64,000 nt of DNA. It comes from Cohnella rhizoplanae. GTDB lineage: Bacteria; Bacillota; Bacilli; Paenibacillales; Paenibacillaceae. Numbering within the stretch: position 1 is the stretch's first letter; the number at the start of each line of letters is the position of its first letter. Shown here one piece after another: positions 8,601-16,718 of the stretch. Position numbers and translations under genes: made by a program. Location: positions 1 through 64,000 of the forward strand of contig NZ_CAOJCN010000022.1 in the NCBI RefSeq assembly GCF_948329515.1, written 5' to 3'. Under the pieces are notes generated by a model that was not told where the DNA came from, made no database searches, and saw nothing but the letters and a program-made list of their open reading frames with translations.

Positions 8601-9951
8601 GATTTCCGCCCGTTGCTCCCGCCCGGAACAGCGGCGACCATAAGGCATCATGGACGGCGCGCTGCGTGGCCGGGGCAAAGGGAACCGAGTTGGCCGGAGG
8701 ACCGTACTCCCCGAAGAACGAAGGCCGATTGCCGAAGTCCGCGAGAGCGTGTTTTAGATTGGCCTCCCAATTGTCGACCACCTCGATCGAGTCGTCGTAC
8801 CGGTGAAGATTCACGACGTCCAGCGTCGTCAGCGGCTCCCAACTCGTCTGGTTCGAACCGAGCGCGTCCATCCAGGCGAAGCTGGACGTCGTCGGATGAT
8901 GATAGAAGTCCCAACTTTTCCAATACGTATCTACGTTTTGATGCCAAGCCGGCTTGTTCACGTAGTCGTTGACGCGGTTATCCATTTCGTTCCAGTATTC
9001 CAACATGCCCAGAGACGTGCTGTAGCCCCAGCGGGCGAATACGTACCGAAGCAACTTTTTCTGATACGCGATCGCCGTCGGATTCGTCCAGAAGTCGGTA
9101 TTATTCTCCGACCAATAGGAAGGTCCGCCGTTAGCCGTGTTATAGGCGTTATATTCCCAATCGTAATAGAAATCGCCGAAGCTGTTCAACGTCAGCATGA
9201 TGAAGATATTGTTGGCCTCCGCGGTTTGCATCAGCGTATCCATGCGCGCCATGTTCTCCAATTGGTATCTCCCGATTCCGTCATAGCTCATCGTGATTCC
9301 CGCTTGCGTCGTCGTTACCGGACCGTACTCCGGTGCATAGTTGGCCCACCAGCAGCTTAACCAGACCCGCATGATGTTCATCTGCGATTCCTCGTAGACC
9401 GGCATGGCATCCAAGATCTCTTGCGGCGCGCCCCAAGCGAAGTTGCTGCCGAGCAGCGTGATTTGTTTGTTGAAGCTGTCCACCATCCGATTCCCGCTCA
9501 CGCCCATGTAGCCGCGACGATCCGCAGCCGCATTGCCCGCCGTGAACGTGTAGGTAGACGATTGGCCGGTACCGTTGGAATCCGTCACCTTGATGTACAC
9601 GCTATGAGAACCGGTGGTCCTCGGAGCGTATCGAACGGCCCACTTCGGAGATGAGTTGGACCTGTAGAACGCGGGAACGACTTCCGTCTGTCCGCCAGGC
9701 GTTGTGAAATAGGCCTTCACGTCCGCTTCATCCGGATTAAACGGGTTATTGTAAGTCGTGCTTAAGTCGAAATTCAATTCGTATTTCGAGTACTTGGCCG
9801 GAGTAGTCGTATTCGCCGAAACGTTGGAGAATGCGGTAACCGCGGCGGAAACGACCTTGGATTCGAACGTCAACATGGACAATATTCCAGCGATAGCCAG
9901 AATACACCCCATTCCGATCGTCAGCAGGTTTCTTCTAAAAATACTCGTCAT
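5650..9951 (-). CDS. Secreted modular glycoside hydrolase (GH5-like) with four FN3 and three carbohydrate-binding modules
   Basis: A 1433-residue extracellular enzyme. A signal peptide occupies about residues 1-37 (cleavage after VVSA). Residues about 40-125 look like a DUF5060-type beta domain. The (beta/alpha)8 catalytic part, about 140-520, has YWNEMDN near 319-325 (probable acid/base Glu) and FFGEYGPP near 412-419 (probable nucleophile Glu), the clan GH-A arrangement. Then follow FN3-1, FN3-2, CBM, FN3-3, CBM, FN3-4, CBM; each FN3 contains VYRG and KAKDAA-type motifs and each CBM begins with NPGFE and has two cysteines. The CBMs are near copies of each other, so module duplication is recent. 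GGGAGGAA lies seven bases before ATG. Substrate is unknown; beta-glycan or plant cell-wall polysaccharide is likely. It is monocistronic. Confidence 0.85.
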   Translation of the reverse strand: MTSIFRRNLLTIGMGCILAIAGILSMLTFESKVVSAAVTAFSNVSANTTTPAKYSKYELNFDLSTTYNNPFNPDEADVKAYFTTPGGQTEVVPAFYRSNSSPKWAVRYAPRTTGSHSVYIKVTDSNGTGQSSTYTFTAGNAAADRRGYMGVSGNRMVDSFNKQITLLGSNFAWGAPQEILDAMPVYEESQMNIMRVWLSCWWANYAPEYGPVTTTQAGITMSYDGIGRYQLENMARMDTLMQTAEANNIFIMLTLNSFGDFYYDWEYNAYNTANGGPSYWSENNTDFWTNPTAIAYQKKLLRYVFARWGYSTSLGMLEYWNEMDNRVNDYVNKPAWHQNVDTYWKSWDFYHHPTTSSFAWMDALGSNQTSWEPLTTLDVVNLHRYDDSIEVVDNWEANLKHALADFGNRPSFFGEYGPPANSVPFAPATQRAVHDALWSPLFRAGATGGNLLWVADGDPLGNEFNVRDLYKEIYNTFAGFIKPEEYYLPSMPFVDYGLQSNSTKVGAFKNGDRALLWINDSTATYNISSPSTISGMSFTIPSMNSGTYSVKYYNTVTGAEAGNVTATASGGNLVLSGIPSFTRDIAVKVVRQGSAASDSQAPTAPSRVSVPEKSDTSVKLRWKPANDNIGVTRYEVYRGGTLIGSTEGRTGYTDSGLSANTAYSYTVKAKDAAGNTSSASAAFTVTTNPLDTVAPTAPTNLVSTGKSDTGVTLSWTASTDNVAVTGYDIYRGATLIGTVDGATTTYTDSGLTANTPYSYSVKAKDSKNNMSSSSGILSVTTFSATSNFLLNPGFETSGGDGRPANWTCEQVWYCYTDTAVKKSGSTSLKVDGSSLAWFGTYQNVPAVAGQAYTLDGYVNISRNAGTTVSVYLKFLNSDNIQIGEQQLLSLTGTTSGWVNAHGTATAPAGTAYARAYIHYATLDVTVNADDFSLVKSSGSDTQAPTAPTGLSLTSKTDTSVTLSWTASTDNVGVAGYEVYRGTTLAGTTNASTTTFTNTGLTASTAYSFTVKAKDAANNTSSASSALSVTTNAAGGANLLSNPGFETDNGSGAPASWTCGQNYCSRDTVLKRSGTSSLNVDNTTGAWFDIHQTVAGTAGQSYSFDGYLNITRNTGTNITVKAQFLNSSGTVISDQAIAGYNGTTTSGWARAQGTYTAPAGTVNVTIRVSVVNLNAALQMDDFSISGSGGGDTQAPTAPSSLASPSKTATTVSLTWSASTDNVAVTGYDVYRGSTLAGSTNGTTTSFTDTGLTANTAYSYTVKAKDAASNVSAASSALAVTTSSANLLLNPGFESDNGSGVPASWTCSQNYCIRDTAVKRTAASSLKIDHTTGAWLNVSQSVAGTAGASYTFDGYLNITRNTGTDIVVKAEFLNGSSGLISDQTIADYNGTLTSGWTNVHGTYTAPAGTVNIRIVTYVYNLNAALYQDDFSITSN

Positions 9952-10041
9952 TACTGATTCCTCCCATGTTCGCTCATTGGAGATACACGCTTCTCTCGCT
10001 GGTTAGCGGAAAATCGTTACTGCTTAAGGTGCGGCGAGGTT

Positions 10042-10051
10042 TCACCTCCTT
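10042..10051 (-). promoter_or_regulatory. Orphan perfect Shine-Dalgarno sequence in the 5' leader of the GH5-like gene
   Basis: On the minus strand this reads AAGGAGGTGA, a 10-base perfect complement of the Firmicute 16S rRNA 3' end, but no start codon follows at usable distance. It lies about 90 bases upstream of the GH5-like start, which has its own ribosome binding site. Such stabilising Shine-Dalgarno elements (STAB-SD) are known in Bacillus mRNA leaders, where bound 30S subunits block 5' exonuclease. Assignment here is inference. Confidence 0.4.
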
Positions 10052-10138
10052 GAACGGGGTCGGACTCGGTTTCAGTATGAGGGGGGATCCTTGGGGGAAA
10101 CAACCTGACAAACCTCATTATTTAGCCGTACAAAATAG

Positions 10139-10168
10139 ACTGCCGGACGAAATTCCTCGTCCGGCAGT
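10139..10168 (-). terminator. Intrinsic terminator downstream of the decayed AKR/SDR genes
   Basis: ACTGCCGGACGA pairs perfectly with TCGTCCGGCAGT around a six-base loop; the minus strand continues CTATTTTG. It would have ended the transcript of the now broken genes at 10196-10985. Confidence 0.75.
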
Positions 10169-10195
10169 TTATGGAGCATCTATTTAAGGATTATT

Positions 10196-10620
10196 TTACG
10201 TAGGGTTTTCCAGGGACGCCACTGCTTCAGCGATTAATGAGAGCGATAAGGTACCTACGGCATCTTCAAGCTGCGCCATATTGGTTACGCCCATAATGGG
10301 GCCACTACCGTTTCCTTGTGCAGCAGTCACGCCAGCGCGACATGACTGCGTGGAACGCCCTGCTTCTCGGCCAATTCCGCCACTCGTTCAACGATCGACC
10401 GGTCGACATCGGCAATCGCATCAAACTTGGACTTTTGGATAAGATCGGTTTCGGACCGATGCATGGCTTCCATCGTTTCTCCAATGGGCGTGTTGTAGTC
10501 CCAGCGGTGGATAATGTAAAGATCCAAATAGTCCGGTACCAAGTCTCTTCACGCTTTTGTCGATCTCGCTCAAAATCGCCTTCTAGGATTACCCGGCACC
10601 GTTAGGACCTTGATGCATAC
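10196..10620 (-). pseudogene. Decayed aldo/keto reductase
   Basis: Three reading frames together give recognisable aldo/keto reductase pieces in the correct order: GPNGAG near 10617, KAILSEIDKSVKRLG, then DYLDLYIIHRWDY (the segment with the catalytic-site His), DRSIVERVAELAEKQGVPRSHVALA, and GVTNMAQLEDAVGTLSL to a TAA at 10196-10198. Damage visible: two stops after GPNGAG, a one-base insertion at LGT/DYLDL, a large internal deletion after TMEAMH, a TGG-to-TGA change after SHVALA, and a one-base deletion two codons after VVA. The N-terminal third is absent. An intact but more distant reductase lies at 16719-17705. Confidence 0.8.
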
Positions 10621-10639
10621 ATCCCCGGACGGAGTACTT

Positions 10640-10985
10640 CCAAACTATGATCTTACCTACTTCCTCCATCAGTACGGCGGTTACGTACAAATCTACTTTC
10701 AAAATCTTTTCTAAAGGTGCCTAACTAGGCGATACACCAGCTGCATTGATAAGAGCAAGCAGTTATATCACCATACTTCGGCCTTCTGCAATCAAATTTA
10801 GAATAGATTCTCTAGATGAAATATCCGTTTCGACAGGCTCCACATCGAATCTGGCTTCTTTCATAACATTTGCAATAGCCTTGGCATTATCAAGTTTCTT
10901 GTCACCAACAATAATTTTCTTGCTAAAATAGTCTTTCATGAGTCGGGAAAGTTCTTGACAACGGTCAATGACTAGAACTTGATCC
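10640..10985 (-). pseudogene. Decayed short-chain dehydrogenase fragment
   Basis: Piecewise translation gives SDR segments in order: QELSRLMKDYFSKKIIVGD (after the lost glycine-rich loop), VEPVETDISSRESILNLIAEG, then in other frames ALINAAGVSPS, corresponding to the NAAG motif, and KILKVDLYVTAVLMEEVGK. The Rossmann TGxxxGxG start and the catalytic YxxxK region are missing and there are at least two frameshifts and in-frame stops. Local base composition is lower in GC than in the neighbours. It lies directly upstream of the aldo/keto reductase remnant, so both probably belonged to one lost operon. Confidence 0.65.
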
Positions 10986-11044
10986 CATAAAACAAAAAGC
11001 CGAAAGCCCGACAAAAACAACTGCTCGACGCTAGAAATAAAATA

Positions 11045-11077
11045 GCCGTACAAGGGAGATTAGCCCATGTACGGCTT
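11045..11077 (-). terminator. Intrinsic terminator of the heparinase-like gene
   Basis: AGCCGTACA pairs with TGTACGGCT; on the minus strand the stem is followed by ATTTTATTT. It lies 26 bases beyond the stop codon at 11103. Confidence 0.8.
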
Positions 11078-11102
11078 CATTACTACTTAAAGGTATTATG
11101 CG

Positions 11103-14100
11103 TCAATTCACGGTAACCGTGATTTCTTGGCTTTCCGTGACTCCCGCTACGTTGATTAATTCGGCTTTGTAACGATAAGTTCCTGCGGTCTTACCCGATA
11201 TCGGCGAGCTGGCCGATTGGGCGGAAGGCGTATTGGCAGTCAAGGATTGTGTATCGATGAGCACATCGTTCTCGTACAGCTTGTAGGTGGTGCCGTTCGT
11301 CCCCCACCATAAGTTCATGGTGACCTTGTAATCACCGTTCTTGTCCCAGTTATCGTGGGACAGCACCGGTTTGCCGGGATTCGCGTCCTTGACGGTAATC
11401 GTTAAGGGAACGCAGGCGGTGGCTCCTCGCCCGTTGCGGAGCTCGCAGGTATACACGTAGGTGCCGTTCGGCTTGCCTGACACGGTCGTGTCCGCGCTCT
11501 GGGCGCCGGGCGATCCGTCTGTCAACCGCTTCGTGTCGATGGCGACGCCGTTCTCGTACAGCGTGTAGCGCGTGCCGTTTTGACCCCACCACAGGTCCAT
11601 CTTGATCTTGAAGTTGCCGTCATGCAGCCCGTTGGCGTGCCCGATGTTGCTGGACAACACCGCTTTTCCGGGGGCTGCGGCGGCACTCGGCGCGAGCGCG
11701 TTATGGGCGGCCAGCAAGCTTGCGGCAGCTGTGTCCACTTGCGCTTGCGTCGCGGCCGCGTCATCGTTCACCGCGATCGCTTGCGTCAAAGCCGTTTGCA
11801 GATCCGTCCAGGATGCCTGTGTATAGTCTTCTTCATACACGGACTGTACGGAGGAGATGTTGGCCGCAAGTACGGATTTATCGGTGGGTTCCTCCACTTT
11901 GATCAAGCCGAACCAATCTAGATTCGCCGATCCCAAGACGTTCCACATTTGAAGCAAGGTCGGTCCGGCGGGCAGGGTCACTTTCGTGTGCATCGTCAGC
12001 GCTTTCCAGTACTCCGGCTTCGTTCCCCAGTCCGTCGTCGTCGGGGCTTCCACCGAATACATTTTCCCGCCGATCTTCATTAATTTCGTCGAAATGCCGC
12101 TGGTCAAATCCCAACCGCCGACGTATTTCATGACCACGTCATATTGGCCGGCTTCCGGGACATTCAGCTGCCATGAGACGCTATGGCCGGGATTGTTCCA
12201 GCCGGACAATCCTTTGCCGCCCGACAAGAACGGACGCGACGAGTAAGGGACTACGGATCCGTTCTCGGATAGGATGTAATCTTCGGCTTCCGTGAACGCG
12301 TCAAGCTCCGCTTTGACCGCATCGTAGTCGCTCGTCGCGTCGGCCGACGTCTTCGCGCCGGAGCCTGCGGATCGCAGCTTTAACGTGCCGGTTGGATGCG
12401 GCAAGATGATCTTGGCGTTCGCTCCGATGAACATGAGCGGCTTCACGCCGCCAAGTCCTTCGAAGACGAGACCTTCGGGCGCTTCGATGACGTCAAATAG
12501 TCCCGCCGCGTTGGTGAGCTTTCCCCATGCGGCGATTCCGCCGTGTCCGTCGCCATAGGCGGACAATGTCACCGTGGATGCCACGCCGTTGATCTCTACG
12601 GACAGCGTCACAGGATCGGCCGGAGCCGGAGCCGGCACGTTGCTCAGGAGCAGCTTATGTTGACCCGGTTCCACGTTCACCGTCAGCGTATCTGCCGAGG
12701 TTGACCAATGGACGCCGCGCTTGTAGACGGATTCGGTCACGCTGCCGCCTTGCGGGATCGTTCGGTAGGCTTCGTCGAGCAGCGTCGTCACGCCGGATTT
12801 GTTCAGGTTCACTTGCAATTGTTTCGTTCCCATGATCGACAGCTCGTCGCCGGACAGGGCGACGGTCGCTGGCTGCGTATTGTCGATGAGCGTAACGCCG
12901 TCCATGCTCAGCTGGGTGCCGCCGACGAGCAGGATCGAATCGCTTTTGACAACGGCCGCAATGCCTTCGAACTGAATGCCGTCTGTGGTGGTCACGGCGC
13001 CGCTTTTTCCTTTGCGGATATAAACGGCAGTCCCATCGGCCAACTGAAGCTTTTGATAAGCGCCTTTATCCGTGCTGACGATTGGTTCCGGCGTTGATCC
13101 CACCTCATAAGGAACATACGTGGACACGATCGTCGCGCTCTCCGTCTTAGGCGTTACGAACGCAGCATGCTGCCGTACGCGTCCGTTGAAGCGGGTCGAA
13201 TCCTCTGTACCGGGAGCTCTCTCAATCCCGTTGATGTCAATCGCTTTGTCCGTAACGGAAGCCGTCAAGCCGGGATAATACAGCCTTACCTGGAGAGCCG
13301 CACTATTCTGGATGATCGTGGCTCCGCTCTGATCGTCATCCAGCTTGAGATCCTTCTCCGCATGAAGCCAATACTCGAATTCGGAGCCGCCAGGCTCCCT
13401 GGCGTCCACATTATCGACGACCACAAATACACCCGGCTTCACGTAAATGATGCTTCGCTGAGCCTGATCGAGCCCGATATGATTCGGATCTGTGTTATAA
13501 GCTTGCGTGGCATCCCCGACCGCCGCGTCAAACGCTTTCGTGGTCGCGAAGCCCGTAATCTTTCCGGAAGCCGCCATATCGAAATTACGCTGTCCTTTTT
13601 TACCGCTGTACGTAATCGCATTATGGGCGAAGGTTTGTCTGGTAAAGTCTTGAAAATATTTAGAGCCGTATGAGTCGTAGAATCCGCCGTCTACCGTCAG
13701 CTCTTCGCCGAAAGCGTTAATGATGAGCGAGTTCTGATCTGCCATGCTGTGACTCCAGCTGCCATAAGGGCTGGATCGGAAATAGGCGGAAATCCGCTTC
13801 GGGTCGTAAAGGCTGGAGTGCATCGCCACGGCCCCGATATAATCGAAATATTTGGCCGTCGGCATTTCCACGGGCGGGCGCACCGGCAAGCTGTTGTCTA
13901 CATATAGATAGGAGAACACATCATCCATTGAATACAGCCCCGTCCGCCCATACCATTGCATAACGGGATTTTGGAGCATCTTGGCGTTACGCAATATGCT
14001 AGTGTTGACCACGTTTCTTGCCATCTCATGAATACCGTCGCCGAAGACGCCGCTAACCTGGCCCACGGGGTACTCATACATCGGGAACCACGATTCGTTG

Positions 14101-16316
14101 CGCATGAATGCTTTCTGATAAATATTAAAACCGGTTGCCGCAAAGATGACATCCGCGAACCATTTGGCGTCAATGGCTGACCATTGCCAGTAGCCGACTC
14201 CGTTGCCCCATCCGCCGTCTTCGCCGCCCCATGGCGGCATCAAGTTAATGTAGGATGGGACCACGATGTTGAACCATTCCTGAGCCTTTTGAGAAACGAG
14301 TACGTTCGTGTTGACATCATTTACTTTGATGTTGACGGTTATGTCGTCGTGAAGCAAAGCCGTGGAGATGAGCGCCAGGTAGGCGTACACGGTCCAACCG
14401 TGGGAATCGTACGGCTTGGATGAAATCGGAAATCCGTCGTAGAGGACGTCTTCCGCAATCACCTGAGCCCGGTCCATGATCATCGTCAGCGCCGTGCTCT
14501 TGTCCTGCGGGCTCAGCAAATCGTAGATCCAGTCATAAGTCATGGCGCTTTTGCGCGCGATGTCCCGATGCAACTGATCATTTTTTTGATAGGTAGTCTC
14601 GCCTGTCCGGGTCTGCCAGGCCGCCAGGTTCAGTAACCGGCCTTTGGCGTAGTTGCCGTAGGCGGGATCTTGCGTGATGAGATAGATAAAAGCGGCGTTG
14701 AGCATTTTGTTCGTTACTGCCACCGACTGATCAAGCGCCGTGTCCTTATTGGTCGGTTCCGCCACGTAAGCCGTATCATTCAGGTTGACTTTCGAGAAAA
14801 TGTGATCATATGTCGCCTTGCCGTCGCCGTTCTTTCTGGCGCGGAAGGCGGCGAGCTCGTCTTGGTCCGTCAGTATTCTCGGATGCGAGTGCGATACGTT
14901 GCCGAGCAGTTGGGAGACCGGCGGCACCGGGAACGGTACGGCATCCGGGTCGATGCGGAATTTACGCGCTTCGCTCCAGGCGGAATAGCCGTTCGTCTTA
15001 TGGAAACGGACCCGCCAGAAATACGATTCGCCCGCCATGAACGTAATCGGGAAGTTATAGTAGTTGGTGGCAAGATCGTTTTTGGAATAGGCCACGTTCT
15101 GGAAGCCGATGTCCGTCGCGACCTGCAGTTCGTACTTATCCGCATCCTGGATCAATGGCCAGGCGAAATCCGGCGGGTTCTGGGTCGTCACGAATTGGTC
15201 GGCCGGTTGGAAGTTGCGGTAATCCGACGGCTTAAGCCCCGTTGGCCACTGGAGGGATTCGTCCGGCGTAGACGGCGTGTTCGAATCTGTCGCGGTCAGG
15301 GAAGCCTGGTCGAAATAAACGTCCGCCACGCCGGCCGCGGTCGTGGTAAGTTCCACTTGCAGGTCAGTCGTTCCTTCAGGCGGATCGGCCGTTAAGGTCA
15401 AGGTCTCCCAGCTTCCGGTACCCGTCGATTGGGCTTCCTCGGAGGGATGACCGGAGGAGCCGATGAAATGCAAAATCAATTTTCCGGCGCCCGAGACGGC
15501 ATGCGTTTGGACGCTGACGTTGTATTTTTTACCCGTGACGACAGGCTGCGCCGGGCTTTTGACGCTGTAAACGTCGGTTATGGAGTTATCGGTGATATGC
15601 AAAGATCTGGCACCGTGCGTGCGATACGTGGCAGAGGTTACCGTCGCGATGCTGGACGTCAATCCGTTGTCGACGGCCGTCCATTGCGCAGGCCTTGTGC
15701 CGCTGGTCGTCTCAAAGCTCGAGTTGCCGAGTAGTTCGGTCGTCCGCAGCGATACGGCGTCGAAATAGGAGGTGCCTGTCCCGGCGGAGCTTGGAATGAC
15801 GAGGAGAATTTGGATCCACGCGGTATTCGCCGGCGGCGTGTCGGTCACTTCGAGTGTCTGCCAGCCCGCCGCAACGTTTTTGGTGCTGCCCTTCTGGCTG
15901 ATATACGCACTGTTGCCGTCCAAATAACGGAGAAGGATGGCTGCCGAGCCCGATATGACCTTTACTTGGGCGCTGGCTTGGTAGGTACCCGGGGAATAGG
16001 GCATCTTCGGACTGGTGACATCCGCAGCGGAGCTGGTCGTATTATCGACCAGCTTGATGCTCCGGCTCCCCTCGTAAAACGCATCGGATGCCGATCCGGA
16101 CGTGATGCCGGCAGCGGAAAACACCGTCCAGTTCGTCGGTAGTCCATTGGTGTCCAGCGTTTCGAAACCCGGATTGGCGACGAGCTCCGGCCCCATGACC
16201 GGGTTCGCCCCCGCAGCGCTGGCGACAGGCGAAGTAAACAGATTCAGGATCAGACTGATGAACATGACGAATACGAGAATTACGGAAACTCTGCGCTGAC
16301 TATTGTTGTTGGCCAA
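11103..16316 (-). CDS. Giant secreted heparinase II/III-like polysaccharide lyase
   Basis: About 1737 residues. I place the start at TTG 16316: GGGAGGCG lies eight bases upstream and a signal peptide (RRVSVILVFVMF... cleaved near VASA) follows; a longer frame from TTG at 16355 has no ribosome binding site. Order of parts: two CBM-like beta-sandwiches opening with NPGFET and NSSFET (about 40-190 and 195-345), a DUF4962-like region with FAWPLIQDADKYELQV (about 370-470), an alpha/alpha toroid lyase domain (about 480-830), the heparinase II/III beta-sheet domain with DQNSLIINAFGEELTVDGG and FAHNAITYSG, a CBM6/35-like module (FTEAEDYILSENG), a FIVAR-like helical module, and two repeats of a small beta domain also seen in chitinases (WWGTNGTTYKLYEN). 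It probably eliminates uronic-acid polysaccharides outside the cell. A cre site lies upstream. Confidence 0.85.
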   Translation of the reverse strand: MANNNSQRRVSVILVFVMFISLILNLFTSPVASAAGANPVMGPELVANPGFETLDTNGLPTNWTVFSAAGITSGSASDAFYEGSRSIKLVDNTTSSAADVTSPKMPYSPGTYQASAQVKVISGSAAILLRYLDGNSAYISQKGSTKNVAAGWQTLEVTDTPPANTAWIQILLVIPSSAGTGTSYFDAVSLRTTELLGNSSFETTSGTRPAQWTAVDNGLTSSIATVTSATYRTHGARSLHITDNSITDVYSVKSPAQPVVTGKKYNVSVQTHAVSGAGKLILHFIGSSGHPSEEAQSTGTGSWETLTLTADPPEGTTDLQVELTTTAAGVADVYFDQASLTATDSNTPSTPDESLQWPTGLKPSDYRNFQPADQFVTTQNPPDFAWPLIQDADKYELQVATDIGFQNVAYSKNDLATNYYNFPITFMAGESYFWRVRFHKTNGYSAWSEARKFRIDPDAVPFPVPPVSQLLGNVSHSHPRILTDQDELAAFRARKNGDGKATYDHIFSKVNLNDTAYVAEPTNKDTALDQSVAVTNKMLNAAFIYLITQDPAYGNYAKGRLLNLAAWQTRTGETTYQKNDQLHRDIARKSAMTYDWIYDLLSPQDKSTALTMIMDRAQVIAEDVLYDGFPISSKPYDSHGWTVYAYLALISTALLHDDITVNIKVNDVNTNVLVSQKAQEWFNIVVPSYINLMPPWGGEDGGWGNGVGYWQWSAIDAKWFADVIFAATGFNIYQKAFMRNESWFPMYEYPVGQVSGVFGDGIHEMARNVVNTSILRNAKMLQNPVMQWYGRTGLYSMDDVFSYLYVDNSLPVRPPVEMPTAKYFDYIGAVAMHSSLYDPKRISAYFRSSPYGSWSHSMADQNSLIINAFGEELTVDGGFYDSYGSKYFQDFTRQTFAHNAITYSGKKGQRNFDMAASGKITGFATTKAFDAAVGDATQAYNTDPNHIGLDQAQRSIIYVKPGVFVVVDNVDAREPGGSEFEYWLHAEKDLKLDDDQSGATIIQNSAALQVRLYYPGLTASVTDKAIDINGIERAPGTEDSTRFNGRVRQHAAFVTPKTESATIVSTYVPYEVGSTPEPIVSTDKGAYQKLQLADGTAVYIRKGKSGAVTTTDGIQFEGIAAVVKSDSILLVGGTQLSMDGVTLIDNTQPATVALSGDELSIMGTKQLQVNLNKSGVTTLLDEAYRTIPQGGSVTESVYKRGVHWSTSADTLTVNVEPGQHKLLLSNVPAPAPADPVTLSVEINGVASTVTLSAYGDGHGGIAAWGKLTNAAGLFDVIEAPEGLVFEGLGGVKPLMFIGANAKIILPHPTGTLKLRSAGSGAKTSADATSDYDAVKAELDAFTEAEDYILSENGSVVPYSSRPFLSGGKGLSGWNNPGHSVSWQLNVPEAGQYDVVMKYVGGWDLTSGISTKLMKIGGKMYSVEAPTTTDWGTKPEYWKALTMHTKVTLPAGPTLLQMWNVLGSANLDWFGLIKVEEPTDKSVLAANISSVQSVYEEDYTQASWTDLQTALTQAIAVNDDAAATQAQVDTAAASLLAAHNALAPSAAAAPGKAVLSSNIGHANGLHDGNFKIKMDLWWGQNGTRYTLYENGVAIDTKRLTDGSPGAQSADTTVSGKPNGTYVYTCELRNGRGATACVPLTITVKDANPGKPVLSHDNWDKNGDYKVTMNLWWGTNGTTYKLYENDVLIDTQSLTANTPSAQSASSPISGKTAGTYRYKAELINVAGVTESQEITVTVN

Positions 16317-16317
16317 A

Positions 16318-16371
16318 TTAAATCGCCTCCCATTGAATGTGAACGTGAATGGCAAGATAGCCTAAACCCAT
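16318..16371 (-). CDS. Seventeen-codon leader ORF before the heparinase-like gene
   Basis: The minus strand has AGAAGGAGG followed after three bases by ATG at 16371, a 17-codon frame (starts MGLGYLAIHV) and a TAA at 16318-16320. The stop ends one base before the TTG start of the lyase gene, in a different frame. The leader has a better ribosome binding site than the lyase, so terminating ribosomes could re-start on the TTG. No product function is suggested. An alternative is that the strong site is non-functional because its spacing is short. Confidence 0.45.
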   Translation of the reverse strand: MGLGYLAIHVHIQWEAI

Positions 16372-16499
16372 GCCCCTCCTTCTGATAAGAATGGTATTTT
16401 ATGAGAATCTTTCTTGAAATCGTCCCCCTATTTTAAAGCGTTACATTCAGGATGGACATTCACTATCCTCTCGCGAAATATCCTATTTCATCGAAATCG

Positions 16500-16513
16500 T
16501 GAAAGCGCTAACA
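16500..16513 (-). promoter_or_regulatory. Putative cre (CcpA) site
   Basis: TGAAAGCGCTAACA matches the catabolite-responsive element consensus TGNAANCGNWWNCA at every fixed position. It lies about 130 bases upstream of the leader ORF of the heparinase-like gene, consistent with glucose repression of a polysaccharide lyase. Confidence 0.65.
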
Positions 16514-16640
16514 GGAATAACGGGTAGTCTAAAGAAATGGATAAATCCTGGTCTTTCCGCCTCCGGACCCAGCTGCAGTCGCAACAACCTTCAACTTGAC
16601 ATCGGTCTATGACAAGAAACTGGTCCCTAAAACAAAAAAA

Positions 16641-16657
16641 GCCGCGACTATCGCGGC
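16641..16657 (-). terminator. Intrinsic terminator of the MerR-AKR operon
   Basis: GCCGCGA and TCGCGGC form a short GC-rich stem with loop CTA; the minus strand then reads TTTTTTTGTTTT. It lies about 60 bases beyond the aldo/keto reductase stop. Confidence 0.85.
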
Positions 16658-16718
16658 TTCGAATGGGACAAGGTTTTTGACCTCCGACAGCTTTCGTTAC
16701 GAACCTCTAAATTAAAGC

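Larger units (their letters stand above)
16372..16718. other. Intergenic region: leader, cre site and terminator
   Basis: This stretch holds the 5' region of the heparinase-like gene (strong ribosome binding site of the leader ORF, cre site at 16500-16513) and the terminator of the aldo/keto reductase operon at 16641-16657. No convincing sigma-A promoter and no further gene were found. Confidence 0.6.
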
